This document shows positions 1 through 8,317 of a stretch of DNA of 64,000 bases, piece after piece (positions within the stretch are counted from its first letter, which is position 1; each line of letters begins with the position of its first letter). A program made the translations under genes and the position numbers. The stretch lies in the NCBI RefSeq assembly GCF_009807095.1, contig NZ_WUCC01000005.1:1-64000 (forward strand). Reading direction: 5' to 3'. The notes below the pieces were generated by a model, which ran no database searches, was not told the DNA's origin, and was given only the letters and a program-made list of their open reading frames with translations. The DNA comes from Rathayibacter sp. VKM Ac-2754. GTDB lineage: Bacteria > Actinomycetota > Actinomycetes > Actinomycetales > Microbacteriaceae.

Positions 1-535
1 GCAGTTGTTGGTTGTTATTCGCAAGCAACTCGACTAGGCTGGAGAAGTTATCCTCTCGGCCGCCGTGGCAACTTGTATAACTTAGCACACCCGCTGGCCT
101 TGTCAAATCCGGCCTTTCCGCCATGTCCTCGCGCTCTAAGGCGCTCCGACGTTGTCCCGTGAAGGACTGCCCGATCCGAGACCGTGGTCTCTCGCCGGGC
201 GGCGAAGTGGCTGGACCCGAGGGGTCCTGCGATGGCTTTACATCCGTCGCGAGGACGTGCTCCGAGGAGCTGTCTTCGGTGGGATGGTCTCGATTGAGGC
301 CGGGACGTAGGAACTGCACTCCGTGAGGAGGCCCGTTCTTCCGTTTCCCTGCGGCCTTTGTGACGACTCGGAATAAGTTACGCAGCGATCATCCCCGTGT
401 CAAACGACGAGTCGGAATCGAGCATCCCGGGCGTGTCGCGGGGAGGTCCCCCTCCCCAGGCGCGGATCGCGCAGTCTCTCCACCGTTCACTCCTGCCGCC
501 CCCTCCGCGTCCGACCGGATCGGGAGAATGAGCGC
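1..535. other. Left-edge region without a supported gene
   Basis: No open frame here has a ribosome binding site or a recognisable product. The first 90 bases are less GC-rich than the rest and contain AAGTTAT near 45 and ATAACTT near 77 in inverted orientation, with TAAGTTA again near 374. This would fit a promoter or operator region for a minus-strand gene lying off the left edge, but that is inference. The last 15 bases carry the GGAGA ribosome binding site of the gene starting at 536. Confidence 0.4.
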
Positions 536-2029
536 ATGGATCCCGACTCCCCCGCCACCGGCTCCGCGCCTCCCGTTCTCCGCACCGTCGACCAGGCTGT
601 CGCGCTCGTGGTCGACGCCGCGGTGGGCCATCGGCTGCTCGTCGTCGGCGTGACCGGTGCACCCGGTGCGGGCAAGTCGACTCTCGCCGCCGAGCTGCGA
701 GGACGGATTCCGGGGGCGCTCGTCCTGGGACTCGACGGGTACCACCTGTCCCAGGCCCGCCTGCGCGAGCTGGGCCGGCGGGAGCGCATGGGGGCTCCCG
801 ACACCTTCGACACCGCGGGCTTCGTGGCCGCGCTCCGACGCCTCCGTCGCGCAGAGCGCGGAGACGTGCTGAGGGTCGCGTCGTTCGACCGGTCCATCGA
901 GGAGGCGATCCCCGAGGGCGCGGTCCTCCCGATCTCCGACGCGACCGTCGTCCTCGTCGAGGGCAACTACCTGCTGCTCGAGGAGGAGGGCTGGGGAGAG
1001 GTCGCTCCTCTCCTCGACCTCGCGCTGCACCTGCGCATCGATCCCGAGGTCAGGCGTCGTCGCCTCGCCGCTCGGCACCTCCGCTTCGGCAAGACCCTCG
1101 ACGATGCGCTGGCGTGGAGCGCCGGACCGGACGAGCGCAACGCCGAGCGGATCGAGGCGGCCGCCGACCGAGCCGACGCGATCCTCCACCCGGCACCGGA
1201 GAGGCCCCTGCGGGTGCTCCATCTCTCGGACACCCATCTGCTCGGGGATCCGAGTGCCCGGTACGACCGCGTGATCGACACCCGAGAGAGTCTCGCCGCC
1301 GTGCTCCGGGCCCACTCCGCGGTGCCCGACCTCGACGCCGTGATCGTCTCGGGTGATCTGAGCGACGACGGCTCCCCCGAGTCCTATGCGGCACTCCGCG
1401 CGATGCTCTCGGACTGGTGTGCCGACCGGGAGGCGACTCTCATCCTCGCGCTCGGCAATCACGACGTCCGCGAGGGGTTCGGATCGACCGGCGCTCTGAA
1501 CACCGAGACCGAGGTGCGCGGCGTCCGGATCCTCGCACTCGACTCCTCCGTTCCGGGCGGACCGTCATGGGGGCTGCTGACCGAGGCGACCCTCGCCTGG
1601 CTGCGGGAGCGCCTCCGCGCGGACCCTCTCCGACCGACCGTGCTCGTCCTGCACCACCCGCCGATCGAGGCGGTCACTCCCCTGCACCGACGGATGGGGC
1701 TCGCGAACCCCCACGATCTCTGGGAGGCGGTCGCCGGCGCGCGGATCCTCGCCGTGCTATCGGGTCACTGGCACCACGCCTTCATCGACACGACGACTCC
1801 GGCGCCGGTCGTCGTCGCCCCCGGAGCCGCGAACCGCACCGACGTCCTCGCCGGGCCGGCGCACGAGAGGTCGGTGGCCGCCTCCGGAGCATCGATCGTC
1901 GAGGTGCTGTCGCACGGAGTCCGGGTGACGAGCACCGAGATCGACGCACCGCACCGGGGGACCGAGCTCTTCGACGTCAGCGGAGAGGTGCTGGCCGACT
2001 GGCGGCGACGGCTCGGCTTCCCCGGATGA
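536..2029 (+). CDS. Fused P-loop nucleoside/sugar kinase-like and CpdA-like metallophosphoesterase
   Basis: This is one 497-residue frame holding two domains that are usually separate proteins. Residues 1 to about 222 are a P-loop kinase of the uridine kinase/PanK/FrcK-like group, with Walker A GAPGAGKST at 41-49 followed by a LDGYHLS segment. Residues about 225-497 are a calcineurin-like phosphoesterase with all metal-ligand blocks: DTH 232-234, GD 273-274, NHD 308-310, HH 373-374 and GHWHH 410-414. The second half resembles CpdA-type cyclic-nucleotide phosphodiesterases. Substrates cannot be read from sequence. The start is chosen because GGAGA lies 8 bases upstream. The linker (PAPERPL) is short and in frame with no stop, so this looks like a real fusion unless a sequencing indel removed a stop. 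Confidence 0.85.
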   Translation: MDPDSPATGSAPPVLRTVDQAVALVVDAAVGHRLLVVGVTGAPGAGKSTLAAELRGRIPGALVLGLDGYHLSQARLRELGRRERMGAPDTFDTAGFVAALRRLRRAERGDVLRVASFDRSIEEAIPEGAVLPISDATVVLVEGNYLLLEEEGWGEVAPLLDLALHLRIDPEVRRRRLAARHLRFGKTLDDALAWSAGPDERNAERIEAAADRADAILHPAPERPLRVLHLSDTHLLGDPSARYDRVIDTRESLAAVLRAHSAVPDLDAVIVSGDLSDDGSPESYAALRAMLSDWCADREATLILALGNHDVREGFGSTGALNTETEVRGVRILALDSSVPGGPSWGLLTEATLAWLRERLRADPLRPTVLVLHHPPIEAVTPLHRRMGLANPHDLWEAVAGARILAVLSGHWHHAFIDTTTPAPVVVAPGAANRTDVLAGPAHERSVAASGASIVEVLSHGVRVTSTEIDAPHRGTELFDVSGEVLADWRRRLGFPG

Positions 2030-2044
2030 GGGCGGTGCGGCATT

Positions 2045-2066
2045 ATTAGTCAGTAGGCTGACTAAT
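2045..2066. promoter_or_regulatory. Palindromic operator upstream of the MMPL gene
   Basis: Perfect 9-bp arms ATTAGTCAG and CTGACTAAT flank a TAGG centre. It sits 26 bases before the MMPL start, where a repressor would block transcription. The size and symmetry fit a TetR-family operator, but no TetR gene is adjacent, so the regulator is probably encoded elsewhere. Confidence 0.65.
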
Positions 2067-2091
2067 TCCACGCCCCGCCCCGAGGAGAACC

Positions 2092-4179
2092 ATGTCCCCC
2101 CTCGCACTGCTCGTCCGCTCCCGGCGTCGCGCCTGGATCACCGTCCTCGCAGCGGTCGTCGCCGTCGGAGCCCTCTTCGCCCTGCTGCCCTCCGGTGGCG
2201 AGTCCGGCTTCCCGCAGTCGGGGCTGCCCGACTCGGCTCCGTCGGCGAAGGTCGCCGCGCTCCTCGAGGAGTTCCCCTCGGCCGATGCGACGGCGGGGGT
2301 CGTCCTCTGGAACCGCGACAGCGGCCTCACCGACGACGACACCGCGGCCATCGGCGAGCGCGCGGCCGAGCTCGCGACGCTGTCGACGACTCCGGAGGCG
2401 GTCCGACCGCAGTTCAGCGACGACGGTCGGGCCGCACTCGTCGCCGTCCCTCTGTCGGCGTCCGACGTCGAGGCCGACGTCGAGGCCGACGTCGAGTCGA
2501 TCGCCGACCGGCTGCGAGCGGCGGGCTCCGCCGACCTCCCGGCCGGCCTCGACAGCTACCTGACCGGAGCGGTCGGGTTCCAGGCCGACATCTCGAACGC
2601 CTTCGCGGGCGCCGACGTCCGCCTGCTGCTCGTCACCGTGATCGTCGTGGCGGTCCTGCTCATCGCGACCTACCGCAGCCCGATCCTCTGGATCGTCCCC
2701 CTCGCGGTGGTCGGCGTCGCCGACGGACTCGCCCGGATCGTCGTCTCCGCCCTGGCCGAGGCGGTCGGCGTGTCGATCGACGCGTCCGTGAGCGGCATCC
2801 TCTCGGTGCTCGTCTTCGGCGCAGGGACGAACTACGCCCTGCTGCTGGTCGCCCGCTACCGGGAGGAGCTGCTCCACGAGGAGGACCGGCACCGCGCGAT
2901 GGCGACCGCCGTCCGCAGCGCCGGCCCGGCGATCGCGGCAAGCGGAGGGACGGTCGCGCTCAGCCTGCTCACCCTGCTGCTCGCCGAGCTCGCCGGCAAC
3001 CGCGCACTCGGCTTCGCGTGCGCCGTCGGCGTGGTGATCGCGATCGTGTTCGCGCTCGTCGTGCTCCCCAGTGCCCTGGTGCTCTGCGGGCGCGGACTCT
3101 TCTGGCCGTTCGTGCCGAGACCGCAGGGCGACGCCTCCGTCGGACGCACTCGGGAGGACGGGCTGTGGACCCGGCTCGGCCGGGCGGTGGCACGACGTCC
3201 GGGTCGCGTGGCGATCGTCGCCACCCTCGGTGTCGCACTGCTCTCGCTCGGACTCGTCGGCGCGAAGGTCGGGCTCTCGCAGACCGACCAGCTGCTCGGC
3301 GACCCCGAGTCGGTGCGCGCCCAGGTCGTGATCGACGAGTCCTTCGATGCCGGCCTCACCGCGCAGACCACTGTGCTGGCACCCGACGACGCCGTCGCCG
3401 AGGCGACCGCCCTCGCCGAGGACACCCCCGGGGTCGAGTCGGTCCGGCCCGGCGAGAGCGCGAACGGACTGACCTCGGTGAGCCTCGTCCTCGCCTCCGA
3501 ACCCGAGAGCGCCGAGAGCTTCGCGACCATCACCGCCCTGCGGGCGGCCTACGCCGACGCGACCGGCCCGGTCTCGGAGACCCTCGTCGGCGGCAGCGAC
3601 GCCACGGCGCTCGACACGCAGTCGGCGTCGGAGCGCGACCAGGGCCTGATCATCCCGATCATCCTGGCGATCGTGTTCCTGATCCTCGCGCTGCTGCTGC
3701 GCTCGCTCGTCGCACCGGTGCTGCTCATCGCGAGCGTGCTGGCGACGTTCTTCGCGAGTCTCGGAGCCGCGAACCTGCTCTTCCGCGGGCTGCTCGGATT
3801 CCCCGCGTTCGACGCGAACGTGGTGCTGTTCGCCTTCCTGTTCCTGGTGGCGCTGGGAGTCGACTACAACATCTTCCTCGTGACCCGGGCCCGCGAGGAG
3901 CGCTCCGCGCACGGCACCCGCGAGGGGATGGTGCGCGCGCTGTCGTCGACCGGCGGGGTCATCACGAGCGCGGGCATCCTGCTCGCGGCGGTGTTCGCCG
4001 TGCTCGGCGTGCTGCCGGTCGTGGCTCTCACGCAGATCGGCGTGATCGTCTGCATCGGCGTGCTGCTCGACACGCTGGTCGTGCGCACGGTCCTGGTGCC
4101 GGCACTCGTCTTCCTCACCGGCGACGCGTTCTGGTGGCCGAGCGCGCGAAGGGCCTCTCGGCACGCGGCGAGCGCCTGA
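2092..4179 (+). CDS. MMPL/RND family membrane exporter
   Basis: This 695-residue inner-membrane protein has two MMPL repeats. Each repeat has one helix, a large extracytoplasmic loop and a helix bundle. The N-terminal helix is around residues 12-28. The motif FGAGTNYALLLVARYRE in the first half and GVDYNIFLVTRAREE in the second are the paired transmembrane segments typical of RND proton-driven transporters. Family members move lipids, siderophores or drugs; the cargo here is unknown. The start ATG has GAGGAG at a good distance. An in-frame 12-nt tandem repeat at 2464-2496 encodes DVEADVEADVE in the first outer loop. Transcription is probably repressed through the palindrome at 2045-2066. Confidence 0.9.
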   Translation: MSPLALLVRSRRRAWITVLAAVVAVGALFALLPSGGESGFPQSGLPDSAPSAKVAALLEEFPSADATAGVVLWNRDSGLTDDDTAAIGERAAELATLSTTPEAVRPQFSDDGRAALVAVPLSASDVEADVEADVESIADRLRAAGSADLPAGLDSYLTGAVGFQADISNAFAGADVRLLLVTVIVVAVLLIATYRSPILWIVPLAVVGVADGLARIVVSALAEAVGVSIDASVSGILSVLVFGAGTNYALLLVARYREELLHEEDRHRAMATAVRSAGPAIAASGGTVALSLLTLLLAELAGNRALGFACAVGVVIAIVFALVVLPSALVLCGRGLFWPFVPRPQGDASVGRTREDGLWTRLGRAVARRPGRVAIVATLGVALLSLGLVGAKVGLSQTDQLLGDPESVRAQVVIDESFDAGLTAQTTVLAPDDAVAEATALAEDTPGVESVRPGESANGLTSVSLVLASEPESAESFATITALRAAYADATGPVSETLVGGSDATALDTQSASERDQGLIIPIILAIVFLILALLLRSLVAPVLLIASVLATFFASLGAANLLFRGLLGFPAFDANVVLFAFLFLVALGVDYNIFLVTRAREERSAHGTREGMVRALSSTGGVITSAGILLAAVFAVLGVLPVVALTQIGVIVCIGVLLDTLVVRTVLVPALVFLTGDAFWWPSARRASRHAASA

Positions 4180-4207
4180 CCGGCCCACCGCCGCGAGGGC
4201 GGAGGGA

Positions 4208-4251
4208 AGCGGACGGTGCGGGGCCGCACGCGACAGCCCGCACCGTCCGCT
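4208..4251. terminator. Bidirectional terminator hairpin
   Basis: A 15-bp perfect stem (AGCGGACGGTGCGGG and its complement) closes a 14-base loop. It lies between the end of the MMPL gene and the end of the convergent micro-gene. There is no clear T-tract, as is common in GC-rich actinobacteria. Confidence 0.7.
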
Positions 4252-4275
4252 GATCGTGGTCCGCGGACGCGGAGG

Positions 4276-4452
4276 TCAGGTCGAGGGCAGCGCCACCGCG
4301 CCGGTCGCCACCGCGTGCTCGCGCGACACCCGCGGGCGGGCGGGCTGCGCGTCGGTGTAGCGGCCGACCCGGTTCGGGATCACCGCGGTCGTCGTGACGT
4401 AGGAGCCCCACATCGGGGAGGGGACGTACTCTGAGGGTCGTTCGATGGACAT
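4276..4452 (-). CDS. Small hypothetical protein (58 aa) downstream of catalase
   Basis: The frame begins ATG TCC ATC GAA and encodes 58 residues starting MSIERPSEYVPSPMWG. An AAGAAGAG stretch lies just upstream as ribosome binding site. The protein has no cysteine, no membrane helix and no family I recognise. It is rich in Pro, Val, Arg and Thr. It lies 122 bases downstream of katA on the same strand, separated from it by a perfect hairpin, and is bounded below by the bidirectional terminator, so it may be read from the furA-katA transcript. The neat start, ribosome binding site and flanking hairpins support a real gene. Confidence 0.55.
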   Translation of the reverse strand: MSIERPSEYVPSPMWGSYVTTTAVIPNRVGRYTDAQPARPRVSREHAVATGAVALPST

Positions 4453-4486
4453 GTCTCTTCTTTCACGGGAGGGGTTCGTCGGACTC

Positions 4487-4518
4487 GCGCGGTGCCGGGG
4501 TCCAGCCCGGCACCGCGC
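4487..4518 (-). terminator. Hairpin after catalase
   Basis: A 13-bp perfect stem GCGCGGTGCCGGG / CCCGGCACCGCGC encloses a 6-base loop between the katA stop and the micro-gene. It lacks a T-run, so it may attenuate or stabilise the katA message instead of fully terminating it. Confidence 0.6.
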
Positions 4519-4574
4519 ACTCTGTGCGTCGGTCGACGACTCGCGGTCGGCGACCCGAGGTCATCGGCTCGGGA

Positions 4575-6074
4575 TCAGGCCCCGATGCCGACCTCTTCGG
4601 GCGAGACGTCGGCGCCGGGAGCGGACGGCTCGAGTGCCTCGGCGACGCGCTGCGCCAGCGAGCTGTCGACGTTCGCCCAGTACTGGAGCACGCGCTGACG
4701 CAGCTCGGGACGGGTCACCTTCGAGACGTGACCGGCGATGTTCGAGACCAGACGGGCCTTCGCGGCGTCGTCGAGGACCTCGCGGTAGAGGGTCCCGGCC
4801 TGACCGAAGTCGTCGTCCTCGGGGTGGAGGGTCGCCGCGGCGCGCGTGAGCTCGCCGTCGCTCTCCCAGCCCGTCGACTCCGCGGCGCGCGCGGGATCGG
4901 CGTGCGCGCCTCCGGTGGTGTTGGGCGCGTAGACCGGGAGCTCGGCCTTCTGGAAGTCGAACCGCATGGGCCCGTCCTTCGAGTAGGAGTGCACCGGCGA
5001 CTTCGGCGCGTTGACCGGCAGCTGGGCGTGGTTCGCCCCCACGCGGTAGCGGTGCGCGTCGGCGTAGCTGAAGATGCGGGCGAGCAGCATCTTGTCGGGG
5101 CTCGCCGCGATGCCGGGCACGAAGTTCGACGGCGCGAACGCGGCCTGCTCGATCTGCGCGAAGTAGTTCTCGGGGTTGCGGTCGAGGATCATCGAGCCGA
5201 CCTCGATCAGCGGGTAGTCCGCGTGCGGCCAGACCTTGGTGAGGTCGAACGGGTTGAACCGGTAGCTCTTCGCGTCCTCGTACGGCATGACCTGGACGGA
5301 GAGGGTCCACGAGGGGAAGTCGCCGCGGTCGATCGCCGAGGACAGGTCGCGGATGTGGAAGTCGGCATCCTCTCCGGCGATCTGGTCGGCCTGCTCCTGG
5401 CTGAGGATCTCGATGCCCTGGTCGGTCTTGAAGTGGTACTTGACCCAGAAGCGCTCACCGGCCGCGTTGATCCACTGGTAGGTGTGCGAGCCGAAGCCGT
5501 CCATGTGGCGCCACGAGCTCGGGAGACCGCGGTCGCCCATGAGCCAGGTGACCTGGTGGGCCGACTCGGGCGAGAGGGTCCAGAAGTCCCACTGCATGTC
5601 GTGGTCGCGCAGGTGCGAGCCGGGGAGGCGCTTCTGCGAGCGGATGAAGTCGGGGAACTTGATGCCGTCGCGGAGGAAGAAGACGGGGGTGTTGTTGCCG
5701 ACGAGGTCGTAGTTTCCCTCGCTCGTGTAGAACTTCAGCGCGAAGCCGCGCGGGTCGCGCCAGGTGTCGGGCGAGCCCTGCTCGCCGGCGACGGTGGAGA
5801 AGCGCGCGAGCATCTCGGTCTCGACCCCGGGCTGGAAGAGCGCGGCGCGGGTGTACGCGCTGACGTCGCCGGTGGTGACGAAGCGACCGAACGCTCCGCC
5901 GCCCTTGGCGTGGACGACCCGCTCGGGGATGCGCTCGCGGTTGAACTGCGCGAGCTTCTCGAGGAGGTAGTGGTCGTGGAGCGCGAGGGGGCCGTCGGCT
6001 CCGACGCTCAGCGAGTGCTCGTCGCTGGCGACCGGTGCTCCGGAGTTGGTCGTCGTGAATCGTTCCTCGGTCAT
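4575..6074 (-). CDS. katA: Monofunctional heme catalase
   Basis: A 499-residue cytoplasmic catalase that converts hydrogen peroxide to water and oxygen. The family core is complete: distal His55 within [15 protein letters not shown], the [25 protein letters not shown] segment, and the proximal heme tyrosine near residue 335 in [12 protein letters not shown]. Length fits clade 3 small-subunit catalases. The start is ATG at 6074, preceded by a strong AGGAGGA ribosome binding site. A longer frame extends upstream but would run into furA. The gene follows furA by 57 bases on the same strand, so it is expected to be co-transcribed and controlled from the furA box. Confidence 0.97.
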   Translation of the reverse strand: MTEERFTTTNSGAPVASDEHSLSVGADGPLALHDHYLLEKLAQFNRERIPERVVHAKGGGAFGRFVTTGDVSAYTRAALFQPGVETEMLARFSTVAGEQGSPDTWRDPRGFALKFYTSEGNYDLVGNNTPVFFLRDGIKFPDFIRSQKRLPGSHLRDHDMQWDFWTLSPESAHQVTWLMGDRGLPSSWRHMDGFGSHTYQWINAAGERFWVKYHFKTDQGIEILSQEQADQIAGEDADFHIRDLSSAIDRGDFPSWTLSVQVMPYEDAKSYRFNPFDLTKVWPHADYPLIEVGSMILDRNPENYFAQIEQAAFAPSNFVPGIAASPDKMLLARIFSYADAHRYRVGANHAQLPVNAPKSPVHSYSKDGPMRFDFQKAELPVYAPNTTGGAHADPARAAESTGWESDGELTRAAATLHPEDDDFGQAGTLYREVLDDAAKARLVSNIAGHVSKVTRPELRQRVLQYWANVDSSLAQRVAEALEPSAPGADVSPEEVGIGA

Positions 6075-6130
6075 GGTCCTCCTGTCGGCGGCGGGCCGGG
6101 GCCCGTCGCTGCGGTGTTGGGCGATCGGTG

Positions 6131-6553
6131 TCAGTTCTGCGCTGCCGCGAGGCAGTCGGGGCAGGTGCCCCAGAACGTGACGTCGGCGGTGTCGATGGCG
6201 AAGCCGTTCGAGGACGCCGGGTGCAGGCACGGAGCCTGACCGACGACGCAGTCGACGTCGCCCACGGCGCCGCAGACGCGGCAGACGACGTGGTGGTGGT
6301 TGTCGCCGACGCGCAGCTCGAACCGGCGGGGGTGACCCTCCGGCTCGATCCGGCGGGTGAGGCCGGCCTCGGTGAAGGCCGAGAGGACCCCGTACACCGC
6401 CTGGGCGGAGGTGTCGCGGAGCTCGACGCGCACTCGGGCGAGGACGCCGTCGACGTCGGAGTGCGGGTGCCCCTCGAGGGCCCGCAGGACGGCCCGCCGG
6501 GTGGCGGTGGCCTTGAGCCCTGAGGCTCGGAGGCGCTCGTCCTGTGTCGTCAT
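6131..6553 (-). CDS. furA: Fur-family peroxide-sensing repressor (FurA type)
   Basis: A Fur-family winged-helix DNA-binding protein of 140 residues. The N-terminal part carries the recognition helix region ([18 protein letters not shown]). The C-terminal part carries the metal/dimerisation domain with [10 protein letters not shown] and a second CPDC pair, a typical structural zinc site. Lying directly upstream of katA, it matches the mycobacterial furA-katG arrangement, in which the repressor controls itself and the catalase. I chose ATG at 6553 because a TAGCGT -10 hexamer lies 7 bases upstream, which predicts a leaderless mRNA. An in-frame GTG at 6562 overlaps that hexamer and is the alternative start. 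Confidence 0.93.
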   Translation of the reverse strand: MTTQDERLRASGLKATATRRAVLRALEGHPHSDVDGVLARVRVELRDTSAQAVYGVLSAFTEAGLTRRIEPEGHPRRFELRVGDNHHHVVCRVCGAVGDVDCVVGQAPCLHPASSNGFAIDTADVTFWGTCPDCLAAAQN

Positions 6554-6571
6554 ACCGGTCACGCTAGCGGA

Positions 6572-6596
6572 GTTGTGTTGATTGAGTCAAAACAAC
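6572..6596 (-). promoter_or_regulatory. FurA box and furA-katA promoter
   Basis: GTTGTGTTGA and TCAAAACAAC form an imperfect palindrome (9 of 10 positions match) around a 5-base centre. It is markedly AT-rich for this genome. A minus-strand TTGACT -35 lies inside it and TAGCGT (6561-6566) serves as -10. Binding here would cover the -35, giving autoregulation of furA-katA. Confidence 0.75.
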
Positions 6597-6664
6597 TGCG
6601 GCGTTTCTCAGAGGACGCGGGGCGGAGTGCCGGGGCGGGTGCGGTCCGCGGGAGGGGGGCGCGA

Positions 6665-7972
6665 TCAGGCGACGGGGCCCTCGACCAGGGTGACCTGGGC
6701 CGAGTGCGAGGCGCCGGCGGAGTCGGTCCAGGTGAGGGTCACCGACTCGCCGGGCTCGCGCTGAGCGAGGTCGGCCGAGAGCGCGTCGGCCGAGGCGATC
6801 GCCGTGCCGTCCACCGCGGTGATGACGTCGCCCGCTGCGAGTCCCGCCCGGGCTGCGGGGCCGTCGGTGACGACTCCCGAGACCACGGCACCGGCGGCAG
6901 CCGAGACCGCCGAGCGGTAGGGCGAGGTCGAGGCGGTCGACGAGAGCGCGACTCCGAGGAAAGCGGGGTAGCCGATCTCTACCGTGGCGGTGTCGGCCCC
7001 GGCCTCGATCGTGGCGACGATGTCGAGCGCCGTCGAGATCGGGATGGCGAAGCCGGTGATGTCGGCGGATCCGCTCGAGGCGGCGGTGCTGATCCCGACC
7101 ACTTCGCCCTCGGAGTCGACGAGCGGCCCGCCCGAGTCGCCCGAGACGATGTCGGCGTCGACCTGGATCAGCCCGGAGAGGGTCTCGCCCGAGATCCCGG
7201 CCTCGGACTGCGTGGTGATGGTCTGCGCGAGCGCCGTCACGGCACCGGACGCGGCGACCAGGTTGCCGGTCCCCTCCGCGTTGCCGACCGCGGTGACCGC
7301 GTCGCCGACGGCGACCCCGTCGGTGTCGAGCGTGGCGGGAGTGAGACCGGAGGCGTCCTCGAGCTGGAGGACGGCGATGTCGTCGGTCTTGTCGGTCCCG
7401 ACGACGCGGGCCGTGTAGGTCTCGCCGGTCGACTCGACGGTGACCTGGATGCTGGTCGCGCCCTCGACGACGTGGTTGTTGGTGAGGATCGTGCCGTCGG
7501 AGGTGAGGATGATGCCGGTTCCTGCCGAGGTCGCGCTCTCGTAGGTGAGGTCGGAGGTGATCGTGACGACGCCGGCGGTCTGGGCAGCGGTCGCGGCGAC
7601 GGCGTCGGTCGCGGTGCCGGAGCTCCCGGTGGCGGAGCCCGTGCCGCCGGAGTAGGGCGAGAGCGTCGTGCCGCCGGAGTAGGGCGAGAGCGTGGTCCCG
7701 CCGCCGAACCCGCCGCGCGAGCCGCCGGGGTAGACAGTGGTGCTCGCGCTGGAGGTGGAGGAGGCGGCGACCTCGGTGCTGCCGGCGTACGAGACGCCGC
7801 CCGCGGTGAGGCCGATCAGGACCGCGAGACCGGCTCCGCCGGCGATGAGTGCGCGGCGGCGTCGGCGGCGGTCGTCGGTGCGCAGGGCCAGGCGCTCGTC
7901 GAGGGCGGTCTGTTCGGCTGCGGTGTGGTCGGAGTGGGCGGTGGGCTCGTCGCCCTGGTGCTGCTCGTTCAT
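6665..7972 (-). CDS. Membrane-anchored HtrA/DegP-type serine protease with PDZ domain
   Basis: A 435-residue S1C protease. A charged cytoplasmic tail (about 1-42) leads to one transmembrane helix (about 43-66), then a Ser/Gly/Thr-rich linker, the trypsin-like domain and a C-terminal PDZ domain (about 330-425, LAAGDVITAVDGTAI). The catalytic triad is His167 (NNHVVEG), Asp198 (DIAVLQL) and Ser280 (GDSGGPL). Its role is envelope protein quality control outside the membrane. The start at 7972 follows a GAGGAC ribosome binding site. A longer frame to 8038 has no such site. A TAGGAT -10 lies at 8055-8060. The linker contains a 27-nt tandem duplication (7641-7694) encoding GGTTLSPYS twice. Confidence 0.93.
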   Translation of the reverse strand: MNEQHQGDEPTAHSDHTAAEQTALDERLALRTDDRRRRRRALIAGGAGLAVLIGLTAGGVSYAGSTEVAASSTSSASTTVYPGGSRGGFGGGTTLSPYSGGTTLSPYSGGTGSATGSSGTATDAVAATAAQTAGVVTITSDLTYESATSAGTGIILTSDGTILTNNHVVEGATSIQVTVESTGETYTARVVGTDKTDDIAVLQLEDASGLTPATLDTDGVAVGDAVTAVGNAEGTGNLVAASGAVTALAQTITTQSEAGISGETLSGLIQVDADIVSGDSGGPLVDSEGEVVGISTAASSGSADITGFAIPISTALDIVATIEAGADTATVEIGYPAFLGVALSSTASTSPYRSAVSAAAGAVVSGVVTDGPAARAGLAAGDVITAVDGTAIASADALSADLAQREPGESVTLTWTDSAGASHSAQVTLVEGPVA

Positions 7973-8110
7973 GATGTCGTCCTCGTGGCCGGGGCCGCCC
8001 CGTTCGGCGACCTGGGTCCATTCGACGACCGCGCGCATCGCGGCGGCTGGACGAATCCTATGGGCGGCTTATGAAGGTGGGGGAGGCGTTGACCGGGCGT
8101 GGCCGCCCCC

Positions 8111-8236
8111 GTTGATCGAGTAGCCCGCGAAGCGGGCGTATCGAGATCCACCAGCGTCGGACGGGCGGATCTGAGGAACGGTCTGCTGAAGCTGGTGGGT
8201 CTCGATACGCCCCTGCGGGGCTACTCGACCAGCAGG
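8111..8236. repeat. Family A palindromic repeat, copy 1
   Basis: Left arm TTGATCGAGTAGCCCGC... and right arm ...GGGCTACTCGACCAGC are inverted copies of each other, separated by a spacer. Each arm contains its own small hairpin: CCCGC/GCGGG on the left and CCCC/GGGG on the right. This copy is unusual in lying between divergent genes (HtrA and VOC). Confidence 0.85.
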
Positions 8237-8278
8237 CGGGGGAGGGGATCGATCGATCAGCAGGAGTCGGCAGGAAAT

Positions 8279-8310
8279 AGTTGTGGCTACAACTGAGTTG
8301 GGTCTAGCGT
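8279..8310 (+). promoter_or_regulatory. MarR-like operator and promoter of the VOC gene
   Basis: AGTTGT and ACAACT form a palindrome with centre GGCT (8279-8294). TTGTGG within it can act as -35. TAGCGT at 8305-8310 is the -10, 7 bases before ATG 8318. The symmetry and the TAGTTGT..ACAACT core resemble MarR/OhrR-class operators. No MarR gene is in the window. Confidence 0.6.
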
Positions 8311-8317
8311 GAACGAG

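Noticed and set aside
123-326. A 67-codon open frame near the left edge
   Set aside because: No ribosome binding site, no recognisable motif and unremarkable codon pattern. Treated as non-coding.
2062-4188. A 708-codon open frame opposite the MMPL gene
   Set aside because: Composition (Arg/Asp/His/Glu-rich, no motif) is that of an antisense shadow in GC-rich DNA, and the plus strand encodes a recognisable transporter.
4276-4452. Treating this stretch as part of the MMPL 3' region only
   Set aside because: The minus-strand frame has its own ribosome binding site, clean start and flanking hairpins, so it was kept as a gene with moderate confidence.
8099-8296. A 65-codon frame across a family A repeat
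   Set aside because: It is formed by the repeat arms; the same peptide fragments recur at each repeat copy.
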